A stretch of 52,891 nt of DNA from positions 1 through 52,891 of the forward strand of contig NZ_LIQQ01000138.1 of NCBI RefSeq assembly GCF_001418565.1. The letters run 5' to 3'. Shown in pieces: positions 34,175-42,869 of the stretch. The stretch is from Streptomyces graminilatus. Its GTDB lineage: Bacteria; Actinomycetota; Actinomycetes; Streptomycetales; Streptomycetaceae. The stretch's first letter is position 1; every line of letters starts with the position of its first letter. A program made the translations under genes and the position numbers. The notes beneath the pieces are model-generated. The model was not told the origin of the DNA, did no database searches, and saw only the letters and a program-made list of their open reading frames with translations.

Positions 34175-34213
34175 TTGACCGAACCTGCACTGCCCAGAAA
34201 AGACGCAGGTCAA
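34175..34213. promoter_or_regulatory. Interleaved inverted repeats upstream of dhaK
   Basis: TTGACC (34175-34180) pairs with GGTCAA (34208-34213), and ACCTGC (34183-34188) pairs with GCAGGT (34205-34210). The arms overlap and end 34 bp before the dhaK start. This may be an operator or leader hairpin for the operon. TTGACC could also be a -35 box, but the -10 region is poor. Confidence 0.35.
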
Positions 34214-34246
34214 CGGCCCGTCCGATAACGTCTGTAGGAGGTACCC

Positions 34247-35239
34247 ATGAAAATGCTCATCAACGTTCCGGAGACCGTGGTCGCGGACGCGCTGCGGGGC
34301 ATGGCGGCGGCGCATCCCGAGCTGACCGTCGACGTGGAGAACCGGGTGATCGTACGGCGGGACGCGCCCGTCGCCGGGAAAGTGGCCCTCGTGTCCGGTG
34401 GCGGGTCGGGGCACGAGCCGCTGCACGGCGGGTTCGTGGGGCCGGGGATGCTGTCTGCGGCCTGTCCGGGTGAGGTGTTCACGTCTCCCGTGCCCGACCA
34501 GATGGTGCGGGCCGCGGCTGCCGTCGACAGCGGGGCGGGTGTCCTGTTCGTGGTGAAGAACTACACCGGTGACGTGCTCAACTTCGACATGGCGGCCGAA
34601 CTCGCCGAGGACGAGGGCATCCAGGTCGCGAAGGTTCTCGTCAACGACGACGTCGCCGTCACCGACAGCCTCTACACGGCCGGGCGGCGCGGCACGGGCG
34701 GCACCCTGTTCGTGGAGAAGATCGCCGGTGCGGCGGCGGACGAGGGGCGCCCTCTGGAGGAGGTGCGCTCCGTCGCCCAGCGGGTCAACGACAGTTCGCG
34801 CAGCTTCGGCGTCGCGCTCGGCGCCTGCACCACCCCGGCGAAGGGCAGCCCCACCTTCGATCTGCCGCCGGGCGAGCTGGAGCTGGGCGTCGGCATCCAC
34901 GGCGAGCCGGGCCGGGAGCGGCGGCCGATGATGACCTCGGGCGAGATCGCCGACTTCGCGGTGAACGCCGTGCTGGAGGACCTGGACCCGCGCAATCCCG
35001 TGCTGCTCCTGGTCAACGGGATGGGCGCCACGCCGCTCCTGGAGCTGTACGGCTTCAACGCCGAGGTGCGGCGGGTCCTCACCGCGCGCGGGGTCTCCGT
35101 GGCCCGCACGCTCGTCGGCAACTACGTCACGTCGCTCGACATGGCCGGCGCCTCGGTGACCCTGTGCGAGATCGACGAGGAGCTGTTGCGGCTGTGGGAC
35201 GCGCCGGTGCGGACGGCGGGTCTGCGCTGGGGCATGTGA
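34247..35239 (+). CDS. dhaK: PTS-dependent dihydroxyacetone kinase, DhaK subunit
   Basis: Binds dihydroxyacetone covalently and transfers to it the phosphate delivered by DhaL-bound ATP, in the cytoplasm. It has 330 residues, the normal subunit length. His218 in GVGIHGEPG is the residue that forms the hemiaminal with substrate in the E. coli enzyme. SGGGSGHEPLHGGFVG (50-65 region) and NYTGDVLNF are typical substrate-loop motifs. A near-perfect ribosome site, GTAGGAGGT, precedes ATG 34247. It is the first gene of dhaK-dhaL-dhaM. Presence of dhaM shows that phosphate comes from phosphoenolpyruvate through EI and HPr. The product, dihydroxyacetone phosphate, enters glycolysis. No transporter or DhaR-type regulator is adjacent. 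Confidence 0.95.
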   Translation: MKMLINVPETVVADALRGMAAAHPELTVDVENRVIVRRDAPVAGKVALVSGGGSGHEPLHGGFVGPGMLSAACPGEVFTSPVPDQMVRAAAAVDSGAGVLFVVKNYTGDVLNFDMAAELAEDEGIQVAKVLVNDDVAVTDSLYTAGRRGTGGTLFVEKIAGAAADEGRPLEEVRSVAQRVNDSSRSFGVALGACTTPAKGSPTFDLPPGELELGVGIHGEPGRERRPMMTSGEIADFAVNAVLEDLDPRNPVLLLVNGMGATPLLELYGFNAEVRRVLTARGVSVARTLVGNYVTSLDMAGASVTLCEIDEELLRLWDAPVRTAGLRWGM

Positions 35240-35313
35240 TCCCCGCCGGAAGCGCGGGGCGGTCATCGCCCGGCGAGACAGCGACGAACGTACCTACCAC
35301 GCAAGGAGATCTA

Positions 35314-35913
35314 GTGCTCGATGCCGACTTCTTCCGCCGCTGGATGACGGCGACGGCCGTGTCCGTCGGCCGCGAGGCGGAGCGGCTCACCGCCCTGGAC
35401 TCGCCGATCGGCGACGCCGACCACGGCAGCAATCTGCGGCGCGGCTTCGACGCCGTGGCCGACGCCGTGGCGAAGGAGGTGCCGGAGACTCCCGGTGCCG
35501 TCCTCGTGCTCGCCGGCAGCCGGCTCATCTCGACGGTCGGCGGCGCCTCCGGCCCCCTGTACGGAACGCTGCTGCGCCGGACGGGCAAGGCGCTCGGCGA
35601 CGCCGCCGAGGTCAGCCCCGCGCAGTTCACGGAGGCGCTGCGCGTGGGGGTGGACGCGGTGATGGCGCTCGGTGGGGCGGCGCCCGGCGACAAGACGATG
35701 ATCGACGCCCTCGTGCCCGCCGTGGACGCCCTCGCCGAGTCGTTCGCCGCGGCACGCGTGGCCGCCGAACAGGGCGCCGTGGCGACGACACCCCTGCGGG
35801 CCCGCAAGGGCAGAGCCAGCTATCTCGGCGAGCGCAGTATCGGCCACCAGGATCCGGGGGCCACCTCGTCGGCGCTGCTGATCGCCGCTCTCGCGGAGAC
35901 CGCCGGTGAGTGA
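35314..35913 (+). CDS. dhaL: Dihydroxyacetone kinase ADP-binding subunit DhaL
   Basis: Carries tightly bound ADP/ATP that is rephosphorylated by DhaM and passes phosphate to DhaK-bound dihydroxyacetone. It has 199 residues from GTG 35314, chosen because AAGGAGAT lies just upstream; the frame is open earlier but without a ribosome site. The magnesium-binding motif PIGDADHGSN supplies the aspartates, and the family's STVGGASGPLYG and DPGATS loops are visible. It starts 74 bp after dhaK and its stop overlaps the GTG of dhaM, so the latter two are translationally coupled. Confidence 0.95.
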   Translation: MLDADFFRRWMTATAVSVGREAERLTALDSPIGDADHGSNLRRGFDAVADAVAKEVPETPGAVLVLAGSRLISTVGGASGPLYGTLLRRTGKALGDAAEVSPAQFTEALRVGVDAVMALGGAAPGDKTMIDALVPAVDALAESFAAARVAAEQGAVATTPLRARKGRASYLGERSIGHQDPGATSSALLIAALAETAGE

Positions 35914-36337
35914 CGACAGCAGGCTGAGGAGCGGTGAGCCGTTGGTCGGGGTCGTACTGGTGTCGCACAGCGCGGCGGTGGCCGCCTCGGTGGCGGACCT
36001 GGCCCGGGCGCTGGTCGGCGGCGGTGCGACCGTGCCCGTCGCCGCGGCGGGCGGCACCCGGTCCGGTGAGCTGGGCACCAGTGCCGAGCTGATCACGGCG
36101 GCGGCCCGTTCCGTGGACCGGGGTGCCGGGGTCGCCGTCCTGACGGACCTGGGCAGCGCGGTCCTCACGGTGAAGGCGCTCCTGGCGGAGGGCGACGAAC
36201 TCCCGGACGGCACCCGCCTGGTGGACGCCCCGTTCGTCGAGGGTGCGGTGGCCGCGGTCGTCACGGCGTCGACGGGAGCCGGCCTCGCGGCGGTCGAGGC
36301 GGCGGCCTCGGAGGCGTACACGTACCGGAAGACCTGA
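35906..36337 (+). CDS. dhaM: Dihydroxyacetone kinase phosphotransfer subunit DhaM (EIIA-like)
   Basis: Single-domain phosphocarrier of 143 residues that takes phosphate from HPr and hands it to DhaL-ADP. The phosphorylated histidine is His21 in VLVSHSAAVA. GTRSGELGTS and DLGSAVLT are family motifs. It is the one-domain form, without the fused HPr and EI domains of the E. coli protein, as in other Gram-positives. Its GTG start overlaps the dhaL stop by 8 bp. The gene ends 13 bp before the convergent chitosanase gene, with no obvious terminator in the gap. Confidence 0.93.
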   Translation: MSDDSRLRSGEPLVGVVLVSHSAAVAASVADLARALVGGGATVPVAAAGGTRSGELGTSAELITAAARSVDRGAGVAVLTDLGSAVLTVKALLAEGDELPDGTRLVDAPFVEGAVAAVVTASTGAGLAAVEAAASEAYTYRKT

Positions 36338-36350
36338 CACCCGGGTCACC

Positions 36351-37061
36351 TCAGTCGCCGGCCGCGCCCCCGGCGTCCTCGGCGGTCTGGCCGACGAACT
36401 GCCTCGCCAGCCGTTCTCCGGTCTCCACCGCGGCCGCGTGGCTCTCGATCGGCGACACCCTGGAGTTCTTGAAGACGATGTACGTGACACCGGAGGCCGC
36501 TCCGCCGCCGTGCGGGTCGGGGTTGATGCCCAGCGCGGCGGCGGTGGCGTAGGAGGCCTCGCCGATGATGTCGTACGGGCCGGTGTCGCCGACGACCGCG
36601 TACTGCACGCGGTCCTTGTAGATGACGGCGGCGACCGAGCCGCCCCGGATGCCGTCGTCACGGTAGTTCCAGATGGCGCTGGCCATGGGGACCACGATGA
36701 ACGGCAGGCGTTCGGGGCTCAGATAGCGGCCGTCGGACTGCTGGAAGGCGGTGCTGTCGGCGAAGTACGGATCGGTGTTCCCGTTGCACATCGGACCTGG
36801 CCGGCCGTCGCAGTCGATGTCCAGGTCGGCCTTCCAGAAGACGGCGTCCCCGGTGCCGCAGACGGGGATGTCCGCTTCGGCTCCGGCGTCGCTGCGGTAG
36901 TGGCCGTTGGACACGGGAGCGCAGTCACGCACCCGGGCCAGCAGGTCGGAGGCCTGGACGCTGCCCTCGTACCGCACCGGCTCGTTCGAGTGGGCGGGCA
37001 GCGTGGTCGGGGCGAGCAGGGCGACGCCTGCCACGGCCAGCGTCAGCGTCTGGACACGCAC
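36351..37061 (-). CDS. Secreted GH75 (fungal-type) chitosanase
   Basis: Hydrolyses chitosan outside the cell. It has 236 residues from GTG 37061; AGGAGAGG lies 8 nt upstream, and the peptide then starts with a clear signal sequence (VRVQTLTLAVAGVALL, cleavage near residue 25). Family marks are the ADLDIDCDG block (79-86), PYFADSTAF (98-106) and VVGDTGPYDIIGEAS (157-170). Asp159 and Glu168 have the same 9-residue spacing as the two catalytic acids reported for Aspergillus chitosanase. The four Cys (47, 68, 84, 92) may form disulfides. GH75 was first known from fungi and is scattered in streptomycetes, so transfer between kingdoms at some time is plausible. It is monocistronic and convergent with dhaKLM. 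Confidence 0.82.
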   Translation of the reverse strand: MRVQTLTLAVAGVALLAPTTLPAHSNEPVRYEGSVQASDLLARVRDCAPVSNGHYRSDAGAEADIPVCGTGDAVFWKADLDIDCDGRPGPMCNGNTDPYFADSTAFQQSDGRYLSPERLPFIVVPMASAIWNYRDDGIRGGSVAAVIYKDRVQYAVVGDTGPYDIIGEASYATAAALGINPDPHGGGAASGVTYIVFKNSRVSPIESHAAAVETGERLARQFVGQTAEDAGGAAGD

Positions 37062-37609
37062 GATAGGGGCCTCTCCTGGGGGATCTGACGGACACTCGGT
37101 CCAATCTGGTGCCGGTCCGATCACGCGTCCACCGCTGGGGGGCCGTACGGTGCATGCCCCGAACTCCGGACAGGGGCCGGGCACCTGATCCCGTATCGGC
37201 TCAGGCAGCCCGGCCGCCCTCGTGCGCGCGGGTCCTGCGACGACAGCGGTTCCGCGCCACTGGCGTGAACTGCCCTGACAGCGGGGCCCGTTCAGCCTGG
37301 ATGGCCTTCAGCATACGGTCGCGGCAGGCTCGGAAAGGGCACACCCCTCGCGCTGCACGCGCCCGCCGACCTCACGGCGCTGGTCCGGACCAACATCGTC
37401 GAGATGCTCACCGTCCCCGGCACCCGGACCGGAACCGGAAACGGCATCGGCAGTCCGCCGTAAGAAGGAATCCGTCACCTGCCCGGTGGCCGTCCAGGTG
37501 CGGGGCGGGGCCGGAGCACCTTGGCTTGCCCCGAGGCAGCACGGGCGATCCCCGACCCTCGGCGGCGCATGGGACGTACCGCCAACCGTGCCGCCGAAGG
37601 GCAGTCCAC
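37062..37609. other. Gap with a short coding-like fragment
   Basis: About 550 bp between the divergent chitosanase gene and the following secreted-protein gene. It contains the chitosanase promoter region and a coding-like stretch at 37332-37463 (listed separately). Nothing recognisable was seen in the rest. Confidence 0.5.
37332..37463 (+). pseudogene. Possible 3' remnant of an unknown gene
   Basis: About 43 codons ending in TAA at 37461-37463 show strong G/C bias at third positions (GKGTPLALHAPADL, then LVRTNIVEML and a TGTG-rich tail). No start codon, ribosome site or matching upstream coding sequence exists, and the bias stops abruptly to the left of about 37332. It looks like the end of a decayed or truncated gene. 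I do not recognise the protein. Confidence 0.35.
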
Positions 37610-38146
37610 ATGCGAACCGTTTCCCTCCTCCTCCGATTCGGCCCGACCGTGGCCACCGCCGCCGTGCTCGCGCTCGCCCTGACCGCCCCGACGGCTTCGG
37701 CGGCCGGGATCTCCGTGAGCACCAGCGGATCCACGGTCTCGGTGACCACCACCGCATGCCCCACCAGCAGCGGCAGCGGGTTCGGCAACGCCTCACTCCT
37801 CAACAGCAGCCAGCGGTCCTTCGCCGAAGGGCGGGTGGTCATGCTCACGGGCACGAGCGCCGGTCAGTCCGCCGTCTGGTCCAACGTGGGCACCGGCACC
37901 TACACCGTCAGCGTCCGGTGTGCGAACGGCGTCACCGCCGGTTCCCAGGCGGTCATCGTCAGCACCGCCTCGGCACCCACCATCTCCGCCACCTCCTCCC
38001 CCACCATGGGCGTCATGGGCGGCCTCGGCGGCGCCGTCAAGGACTACAGCACCCTCACCTTCGCGGCGGGCGGCGCCCTGGTCGCGTGCGGTGCCGTGGC
38101 CGCGGCCTGGGCGCTGCGCCGGCGTGCCAAGCCCTACCGGCTCTGA
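37610..38146 (+). CDS. Small secreted protein with C-terminal membrane anchor
   Basis: A 178-residue protein from ATG 37610, with AAGGG 9 nt upstream. It has a signal peptide (VATAAVLALALTAPTASAA, cleavage near 31), a Ser/Thr/Gly-rich extracellular part with two Cys, one membrane helix (LTFAAGGALVACGAVAAAWAL) and a short basic tail RRRAKPYRL. No LPXTG is present, so anchoring is by the helix. The layout is common among streptomycete surface proteins of unknown function. The N-terminal part (GISVSTSGSTVSVTT) is beta-rich in appearance. A strong hairpin terminator follows 18 nt downstream. Function unknown. Confidence 0.8.
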   Translation: MRTVSLLLRFGPTVATAAVLALALTAPTASAAGISVSTSGSTVSVTTTACPTSSGSGFGNASLLNSSQRSFAEGRVVMLTGTSAGQSAVWSNVGTGTYTVSVRCANGVTAGSQAVIVSTASAPTISATSSPTMGVMGGLGGAVKDYSTLTFAAGGALVACGAVAAAWALRRRAKPYRL

Positions 38147-38163
38147 GCCGGGACCACGCACGG

Positions 38164-38207
38164 CCGGTGGCCGTCCGGGCGAGCACTCTCGCGCGGACGG
38201 CCACCGG
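38164..38207. terminator. Bidirectional hairpin terminator
   Basis: A perfect 14-bp stem (38164-38177 with 38194-38207) is extended, after one mismatch, by GCGAG/CTCGC to a 4-nt loop. It lies between the stops of two convergent genes (38146 and 38222). Confidence 0.82.
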
Positions 38208-38221
38208 GCTGTCGGCGCGGG

Positions 38222-39088
38222 TCAGCGCCGGACTCCGACCACCACGTGCGCGTACAGTTCCTCGGACACCGCGAGCCGGGTCACCAGGCCGACGGCCTCG
38301 AACGCCTCGATGGCCGACGGCGCCTGGCGTTCGCTCGTCTCGACCAGGAGGCAGCCGGCCGGGGCCAGCCAGTCACCGGCCCCCGCGGCGACCCTGCGCA
38401 GTACGTCGAGGCCGTCGCCGCCGCCGTCCAGGGCGACCAGGGGTTCGTGGTCGCGCGCTTCCGGGGGCAGCAGGCCGACCTCCCCGGTGGGGACGTAGGG
38501 CACGTTGGCGGCGAGGATGCCGACCCGGCCGCGCAGATCGGCGGGCAGGGCGTCGAACAGGTCGCCCTCGTGGGCGCGACCGCCGTAGGCGGCGACATTG
38601 CGCCGGGCGCAGCGCACGGCGGCCGCGTCGATGTCCGCGGCGTGCAGTTCGACACCGGTGAGTACGGCGGCCAGCGCGGCGCCGACCGCGCCCGAGCCGC
38701 AGCACAGGTCCACGACGACGGACGCGTCCGGGGTCTGGGCGAGGGCCTCCGCCACCAGGAACTCGGTACGCCGGCGCGGCACGAAGACACCGGGTTCCAC
38801 GGTGATGCGCAGACCGCTGAACTCGGCCCAGCCGAGGACGTGTTCGAGTGGCAGGCCCGAGCTGCGGCGGGCGACCATGGCGGCCAGTTCCTCCGTGTCG
38901 CGGGCGGCGGAGAGTATCAGCCGTGCCTCGTCCTCGGCGAAGACACAGCCGGCCGCGCGCAGGGCGACGACGACGGAGTCCGGGGAGCGACCGAACGAAG
39001 AGGAACCGGCAGAACCGGCAGCACCGGAAGAAATGAAAGAACCAGGGGAACCGGGGGAACCAGAAGAACCGGGAGGAGTGGAGGACAT
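38222..39088 (-). CDS. PrmC-related N5-glutamine methyltransferase-like protein
   Basis: A SAM-dependent methyltransferase of 288 residues. Visible are the SAM motif VVDLCCGSGAVGAAL, the acidic HAADIDAAAV strand and the catalytic-loop motif ANVPYVP, the variant of NPPY found in PrmC-like proteins whose substrate is not known. The true release-factor methyltransferase PrmC normally has NPPY, so this is probably a paralogue. Residues 2-34 are a Ser/Gly/Pro low-complexity run encoded by 9-bp repeats; translation could instead begin later. The gene ends beside the terminator at 38164-38207 and appears monocistronic. Confidence 0.8.
   Translation of the reverse strand: MSSTPPGSSGSPGSPGSFISSGAAGSAGSSSFGRSPDSVVVALRAAGCVFAEDEARLILSAARDTEELAAMVARRSSGLPLEHVLGWAEFSGLRITVEPGVFVPRRRTEFLVAEALAQTPDASVVVDLCCGSGAVGAALAAVLTGVELHAADIDAAAVRCARRNVAAYGGRAHEGDLFDALPADLRGRVGILAANVPYVPTGEVGLLPPEARDHEPLVALDGGGDGLDVLRRVAAGAGDWLAPAGCLLVETSERQAPSAIEAFEAVGLVTRLAVSEELYAHVVVGVRR
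39003..39074 (-). repeat. 9-bp degenerate tandem repeat at the start of the PrmC-like gene
   Basis: Eight units of about 9 bp (plus-strand consensus GAACCGGNA) encode the Ser-Gly-Ser/Pro run of the N-terminus. Because the unit is a multiple of three, changes in copy number keep the frame. Confidence 0.75.
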
Positions 39089-39214
39089 TGAGCCGAGAGC
39101 CTTTCGGAAGCCGAAGGGCGCTCTCAGGGTCGCCTAGCGGAGGCGGTCCACGTTGTCCTGAGGTGAGAGCACCCGACCTGACACAGCGGTAATGGGTCTC
39201 ACCTCCCTGGTGAC

Positions 39215-39243
39215 GTCCGGCTGGGGGTGTTCCACAGCCGGAC
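39215..39243 (-). terminator. Putative terminator of the GNAT/oxidoreductase operon
   Basis: GTCCGGCTG (39215-39223) and CAGCCGGAC (39235-39243) form a perfect 9-bp stem with an 11-nt loop, 54 nt past the GNAT gene stop on the minus strand. GGTAAT and ATTACC flank it more widely. There is no U-run. Confidence 0.5.
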
Positions 39244-39296
39244 GGCAACATTACCCGAACAGTTCGGCTCGGGCGCCCCCGGTTCACTCATCCCGG

Positions 39297-40016
39297 CTAC
39301 GGCACCGCCAACTCCCGCTCGCCGGACAGGCGTTCAGGTGCCCGGGCGCCCATGAACGCGGTGGTACGGCGCAGCCGGAAGCCCAGGGACTCGTACAGCC
39401 GGATGGCGTTGGTGTTGTCGGCGGCGGTGTGCAGGAACGGGGTCTCGCCGCGGGCGCGGACGCCATGGGCGACGGCGAGGATCAGCCGGGTCGCGAGGCC
39501 CTCGCCACGGGCGGCCGGGTCGGTGCAGACCGCGCTGATCTCGGTCCAGCCCGGCGGGTGCAGCCGCTCCCCCGCCATCGCGACGAGCGCGCCGCCCCGG
39601 CGGATCCCGAGGTAGGTGCCGAGTTCGATGGTGCGGGGCAGGAAGGGGCCGGGCCTGGTGCGCTCGACGAGGTCCAGCATCTCGGGCACGTCGGCCGGGC
39701 CCAGTTCCACGGCCTCCGGGTCCGGGGCGGCGGCCACTCCGTCGTCCACGAGCTGCACGCCCTCCGCGTGGAACGTGATCTCCCAGCCGTCCGGAACACG
39801 CCCCTGGAACCCGAGCAGCGGGACATCGGCTCCGGGGCCGGCGAGCGCGGCGAGGTCCGCCCAGTCGCGGTCGTCGAGTTCGGCGGGCAGGGCCAGCCAG
39901 GGGGTCACGTCGACCTGGTAGCGCACGATGCGGCCCCGCCATTCGGCGAAGTGTGCGTGCGGGCCGGTGAGGGCGGCGAGCGCGGGACTGTCGAGGGGGT
40001 GTGCGGTCGTGCTCAT
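39297..40016 (-). CDS. GNAT family N-acetyltransferase
   Basis: A 239-residue acetyltransferase. The C-terminal half (about 100-225) holds the GNAT fold, with motif A VCTDPAARGEGLATRLI for acetyl-CoA binding and the NTNAIRLYESLGFR motif that follows it. The N-terminal 95 residues form a separate domain of a kind often fused in this group. The substrate is not evident. Its ATG overlaps the stop of the oxidoreductase gene by 4 bp (ATGA), so the two are translationally coupled and probably work together or are at least co-regulated. Confidence 0.85.
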   Translation of the reverse strand: MSTTAHPLDSPALAALTGPHAHFAEWRGRIVRYQVDVTPWLALPAELDDRDWADLAALAGPGADVPLLGFQGRVPDGWEITFHAEGVQLVDDGVAAAPDPEAVELGPADVPEMLDLVERTRPGPFLPRTIELGTYLGIRRGGALVAMAGERLHPPGWTEISAVCTDPAARGEGLATRLILAVAHGVRARGETPFLHTAADNTNAIRLYESLGFRLRRTTAFMGARAPERLSGERELAVP

Positions 40017-40966
40017 GCGTCGGCCCCGGTTTCGGCCGTCGGCCCGACCACGATGACCGTCTTGCCGCGCGCGTGGCCGTCCTCGACCGTGCGCAGGGCC
40101 TCGCCGGCCCGGTCGAGCGGGAAGGTGCGGGTGACGTACGGGGTCAGGTCGCCGCGTACGACGAGGTCGGCGACCGCTTCGAGGACGGCGGCGTTGCGGG
40201 CGCGTGCCACCCGGGCGCCGCCGAACCGCTTCGCGACGTCGGCGTACGCGCCGGCCGTGATCAGCTTCGTGCGGTCGGCCTCCGGCAGCAGGGTCGCCGC
40301 CTCGGCGAGCACCTCGCCGCCGACCAGGTCGTAGACGGCGTCGACGCCGTCCGGGGCCGCCGCCCGCACCCGTGCCGCCAGGTCGGGGCCGGACGGGACG
40401 TGGACCGCGCCCAGCGACTCGACGAAGTCCTTCTTGCCGTCGCTCGCGACGCCGACGACCCGCAGGCCCCGGGCGCGGGCGATCTGGAGGACCGCGGCGC
40501 CGACCCCGCCGCCCGCGCCGGTGACCACCAGGGTCGCGCCCTCCGGCAGGGCGAGCTGGGCCACCCCGTCGTACGCGGTGGCCGCCGCGACGGGCAGGGT
40601 CGCCGCGTCCGTGAAGGACAGCGTGGCGGGCTTGTGCGCGGTCACCGTGACGGGCAGCAGCGCGTACTCGGCGTAGCCGCCGGCCACCGGGTTGCCGAAG
40701 ACCTCGTCCCCGACGGCGAAGCCGGTGACGTCCTCGCCGAGCTCCGCGACCACTCCGGCGACCTCGTTGCCGAAGACGGCGGGCAGTTCGCGCGCCACCT
40801 CACCCGCGCGGGCGTAGCCGGTGCGCTGCTTCCAGTCGACGGGGTTGACCCCGGCCGCGCGCACCGCCACGAGCAGTTGTCCGGGGCCGGGGCTCGGCCG
40901 GTCCACATCGGCCAGCGCCTCGGTCTCCGGACCCCCGAACCGTGTGAAGACGTACGCCTTGGGCAT
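40013..40966 (-). CDS. NADP-dependent quinone oxidoreductase-like protein (MDR family)
   Basis: A 317-residue zinc-free medium-chain reductase. The N-terminal half carries VNPVDWKQRTGY and NEVAGVVAELG; the Rossmann motif is VVTGAGGGVGAAVLQIA (about 166-182). No zinc-ligand cysteines are present, which places it with quinone oxidoreductases or enone reductases instead of alcohol dehydrogenases. It is the first gene of a two-gene operon with the GNAT protein. It is divergent from the molybdopterin oxidoreductase, with 231 bp between them. Confidence 0.87.
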   Translation of the reverse strand: MPKAYVFTRFGGPETEALADVDRPSPGPGQLLVAVRAAGVNPVDWKQRTGYARAGEVARELPAVFGNEVAGVVAELGEDVTGFAVGDEVFGNPVAGGYAEYALLPVTVTAHKPATLSFTDAATLPVAAATAYDGVAQLALPEGATLVVTGAGGGVGAAVLQIARARGLRVVGVASDGKKDFVESLGAVHVPSGPDLAARVRAAAPDGVDAVYDLVGGEVLAEAATLLPEADRTKLITAGAYADVAKRFGGARVARARNAAVLEAVADLVVRGDLTPYVTRTFPLDRAGEALRTVEDGHARGKTVIVVGPTAETGADA

Positions 40967-41197
40967 CTGCTCCCACTCTCCTCGCTCGCGCCGGACCGGC
41001 CGAAACGCCGGTCACCACAACCCGCACTCATGGGCAAGGCCGATCACGGGAGTGCTATTCCCGGGGTTCCGAGGCCCCGGGGAGAGTTCATACGCCCGCA
41101 ATGATCACCGCGGGCCCGGGGTCCGAGGCCCGCCCAGCGACCCCGTACGGTGGTACGCGTACCCACTGACCAGGCCTGACCGTGAGGCATCCACCGT

Positions 41198-41795
<598 letters not shown>

Positions 41796-41803
<8 letters not shown>

Positions 41804-42635
41804 ATCAACTGAGACCACTGCCACCGCTGAGACCACTGGGAGCACTGGGAGCACTGGGACCACTGGGACCACTGGGACCACTGGGAGCTTCGTCCCTTCC
41901 ACCAGGTTCGCCGTGCCCGGCCGGATCGCCGTCAGCAACCGGGCGGCGGCCCTGTGGCAGACGGCCACGCTCACCGAGATCCGGCGGGAGACGCCCCACG
42001 CGTCCACCTTCCGGTTCGCGGTGCCCGGCTGGGCGGGTCATCTGCCCGGCCAGCACCTGATGCTGCGGCTGACCGCCGACGACGGTTACACGGCTCAGCG
42101 CCACTACTCGATCGCCTCGCCCCCGGACGACACCGGGCACATCGAGCTGACCCTGGACCATGTCGAGGGCGGCGAGGTGTCCGGCTGGTTCCACAGGGTG
42201 GCCAAGCCCGGCGACGAGGTCGAGGTGCGCGGTCCGCTCAGCGGCTTCTTCGCCTGGCCGGGCGACCGTCCCGCGCTGCTCATCGGCGCCGGCTCCGGGG
42301 TCGTACCGCTGATGTCGATGCTCCGGCACCACCGTGCACGTGCCCTGCCGGTACCGCTGCGACTGCTGGTGTCCGCGCGCGACCCCGAGAACCTGATCTA
42401 CGCGCGTGAGTACGGGCCCGAGACCACGCCCGTCTTCACCCGCCGGGCGCCCCAGGGTGTGCCGGTCGGCCGTCTGGCGGCCTCCCACGTGGCGCCACTC
42501 CTGACCGCCGGGCGGCCACCGGCCGGCTGGGAGGCATACGTGTGCGGCTCCAACGCGTTCGCCGAACACGCCTCACGGCTGCTGGTGGCGGCGGGCCAGC
42601 CCGTGGACCGCATCCGCATCGAACGCTTCGGCTGA
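41796..42635 (+). CDS. FAD/NAD(P)-binding reductase (FNR-like), partner of the molybdenum enzyme
   Basis: About 279 residues from GTG 41796, overlapping the previous stop by 8 bp. RHYSIAS binds FAD; GAGSGVVPLMSM and YVCGSNAFAEHASRLL belong to the NAD(P)-binding half. There is no ferredoxin domain, so electrons pass directly or through a separate carrier. The first 30 residues are a Thr/Gly/Ser run made by a 9-bp repeat and are probably a flexible tail. Tight coupling implies that it reduces or is reduced by the upstream molybdopterin protein. Confidence 0.87.
41832..41885 (+). repeat. 9-bp tandem repeat in the flavin reductase N-terminus
   Basis: Six units of A(C/G)CACTGGG are preceded by two decayed ones (41814-41831). 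They encode Thr/Ser-Thr-Gly triplets. Length change would keep the reading frame. Confidence 0.85.
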
Positions 42636-42709
42636 GCCGGCGCCCCGGCCCGGGGTGGTTCGCCGGAGCCACGGGGGCGGGGGCCGGTCGTGTGCCGCAG
42701 GCCTCGTGC

Positions 42710-42835
42710 GCAGCCGCCGGTGTCGTCCTTCTTGCCCGAACAGTCGTCCGCCATACCGTCGTTCGGCGTCGGCTCCTGGAGTGGGACCGCGCGTGGGAGC
42801 GTACGGAGCCGGAGTGGACGGAACGGCGGGCGTGA
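42710..42835 (+). pseudogene. C-terminal remnant of an Rv1733c-like membrane protein
   Basis: The last 41 codons before TGA 42833-42835 read as the tail of the Rv1733c family, widespread in actinomycetes. It has a hydrophobic end (AGVVLLARTVV), a basic turn (RRRLLEWD) and the closing RAWERTEPEWTERR. The N-terminal part and both membrane helices are missing. To the left the frame runs into unrelated sequence and then the reductase gene. Probably a deletion relic. Confidence 0.6.
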
Positions 42836-42869
42836 CGGGACCGTGGGTGTACCGGGACCGCGGGCGTGA

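Noticed and set aside
40800..41027. Short minus-strand frame upstream of the quinone oxidoreductase
   Set aside because: It overlaps the start of the oxidoreductase in another frame and shows no independent coding signal.
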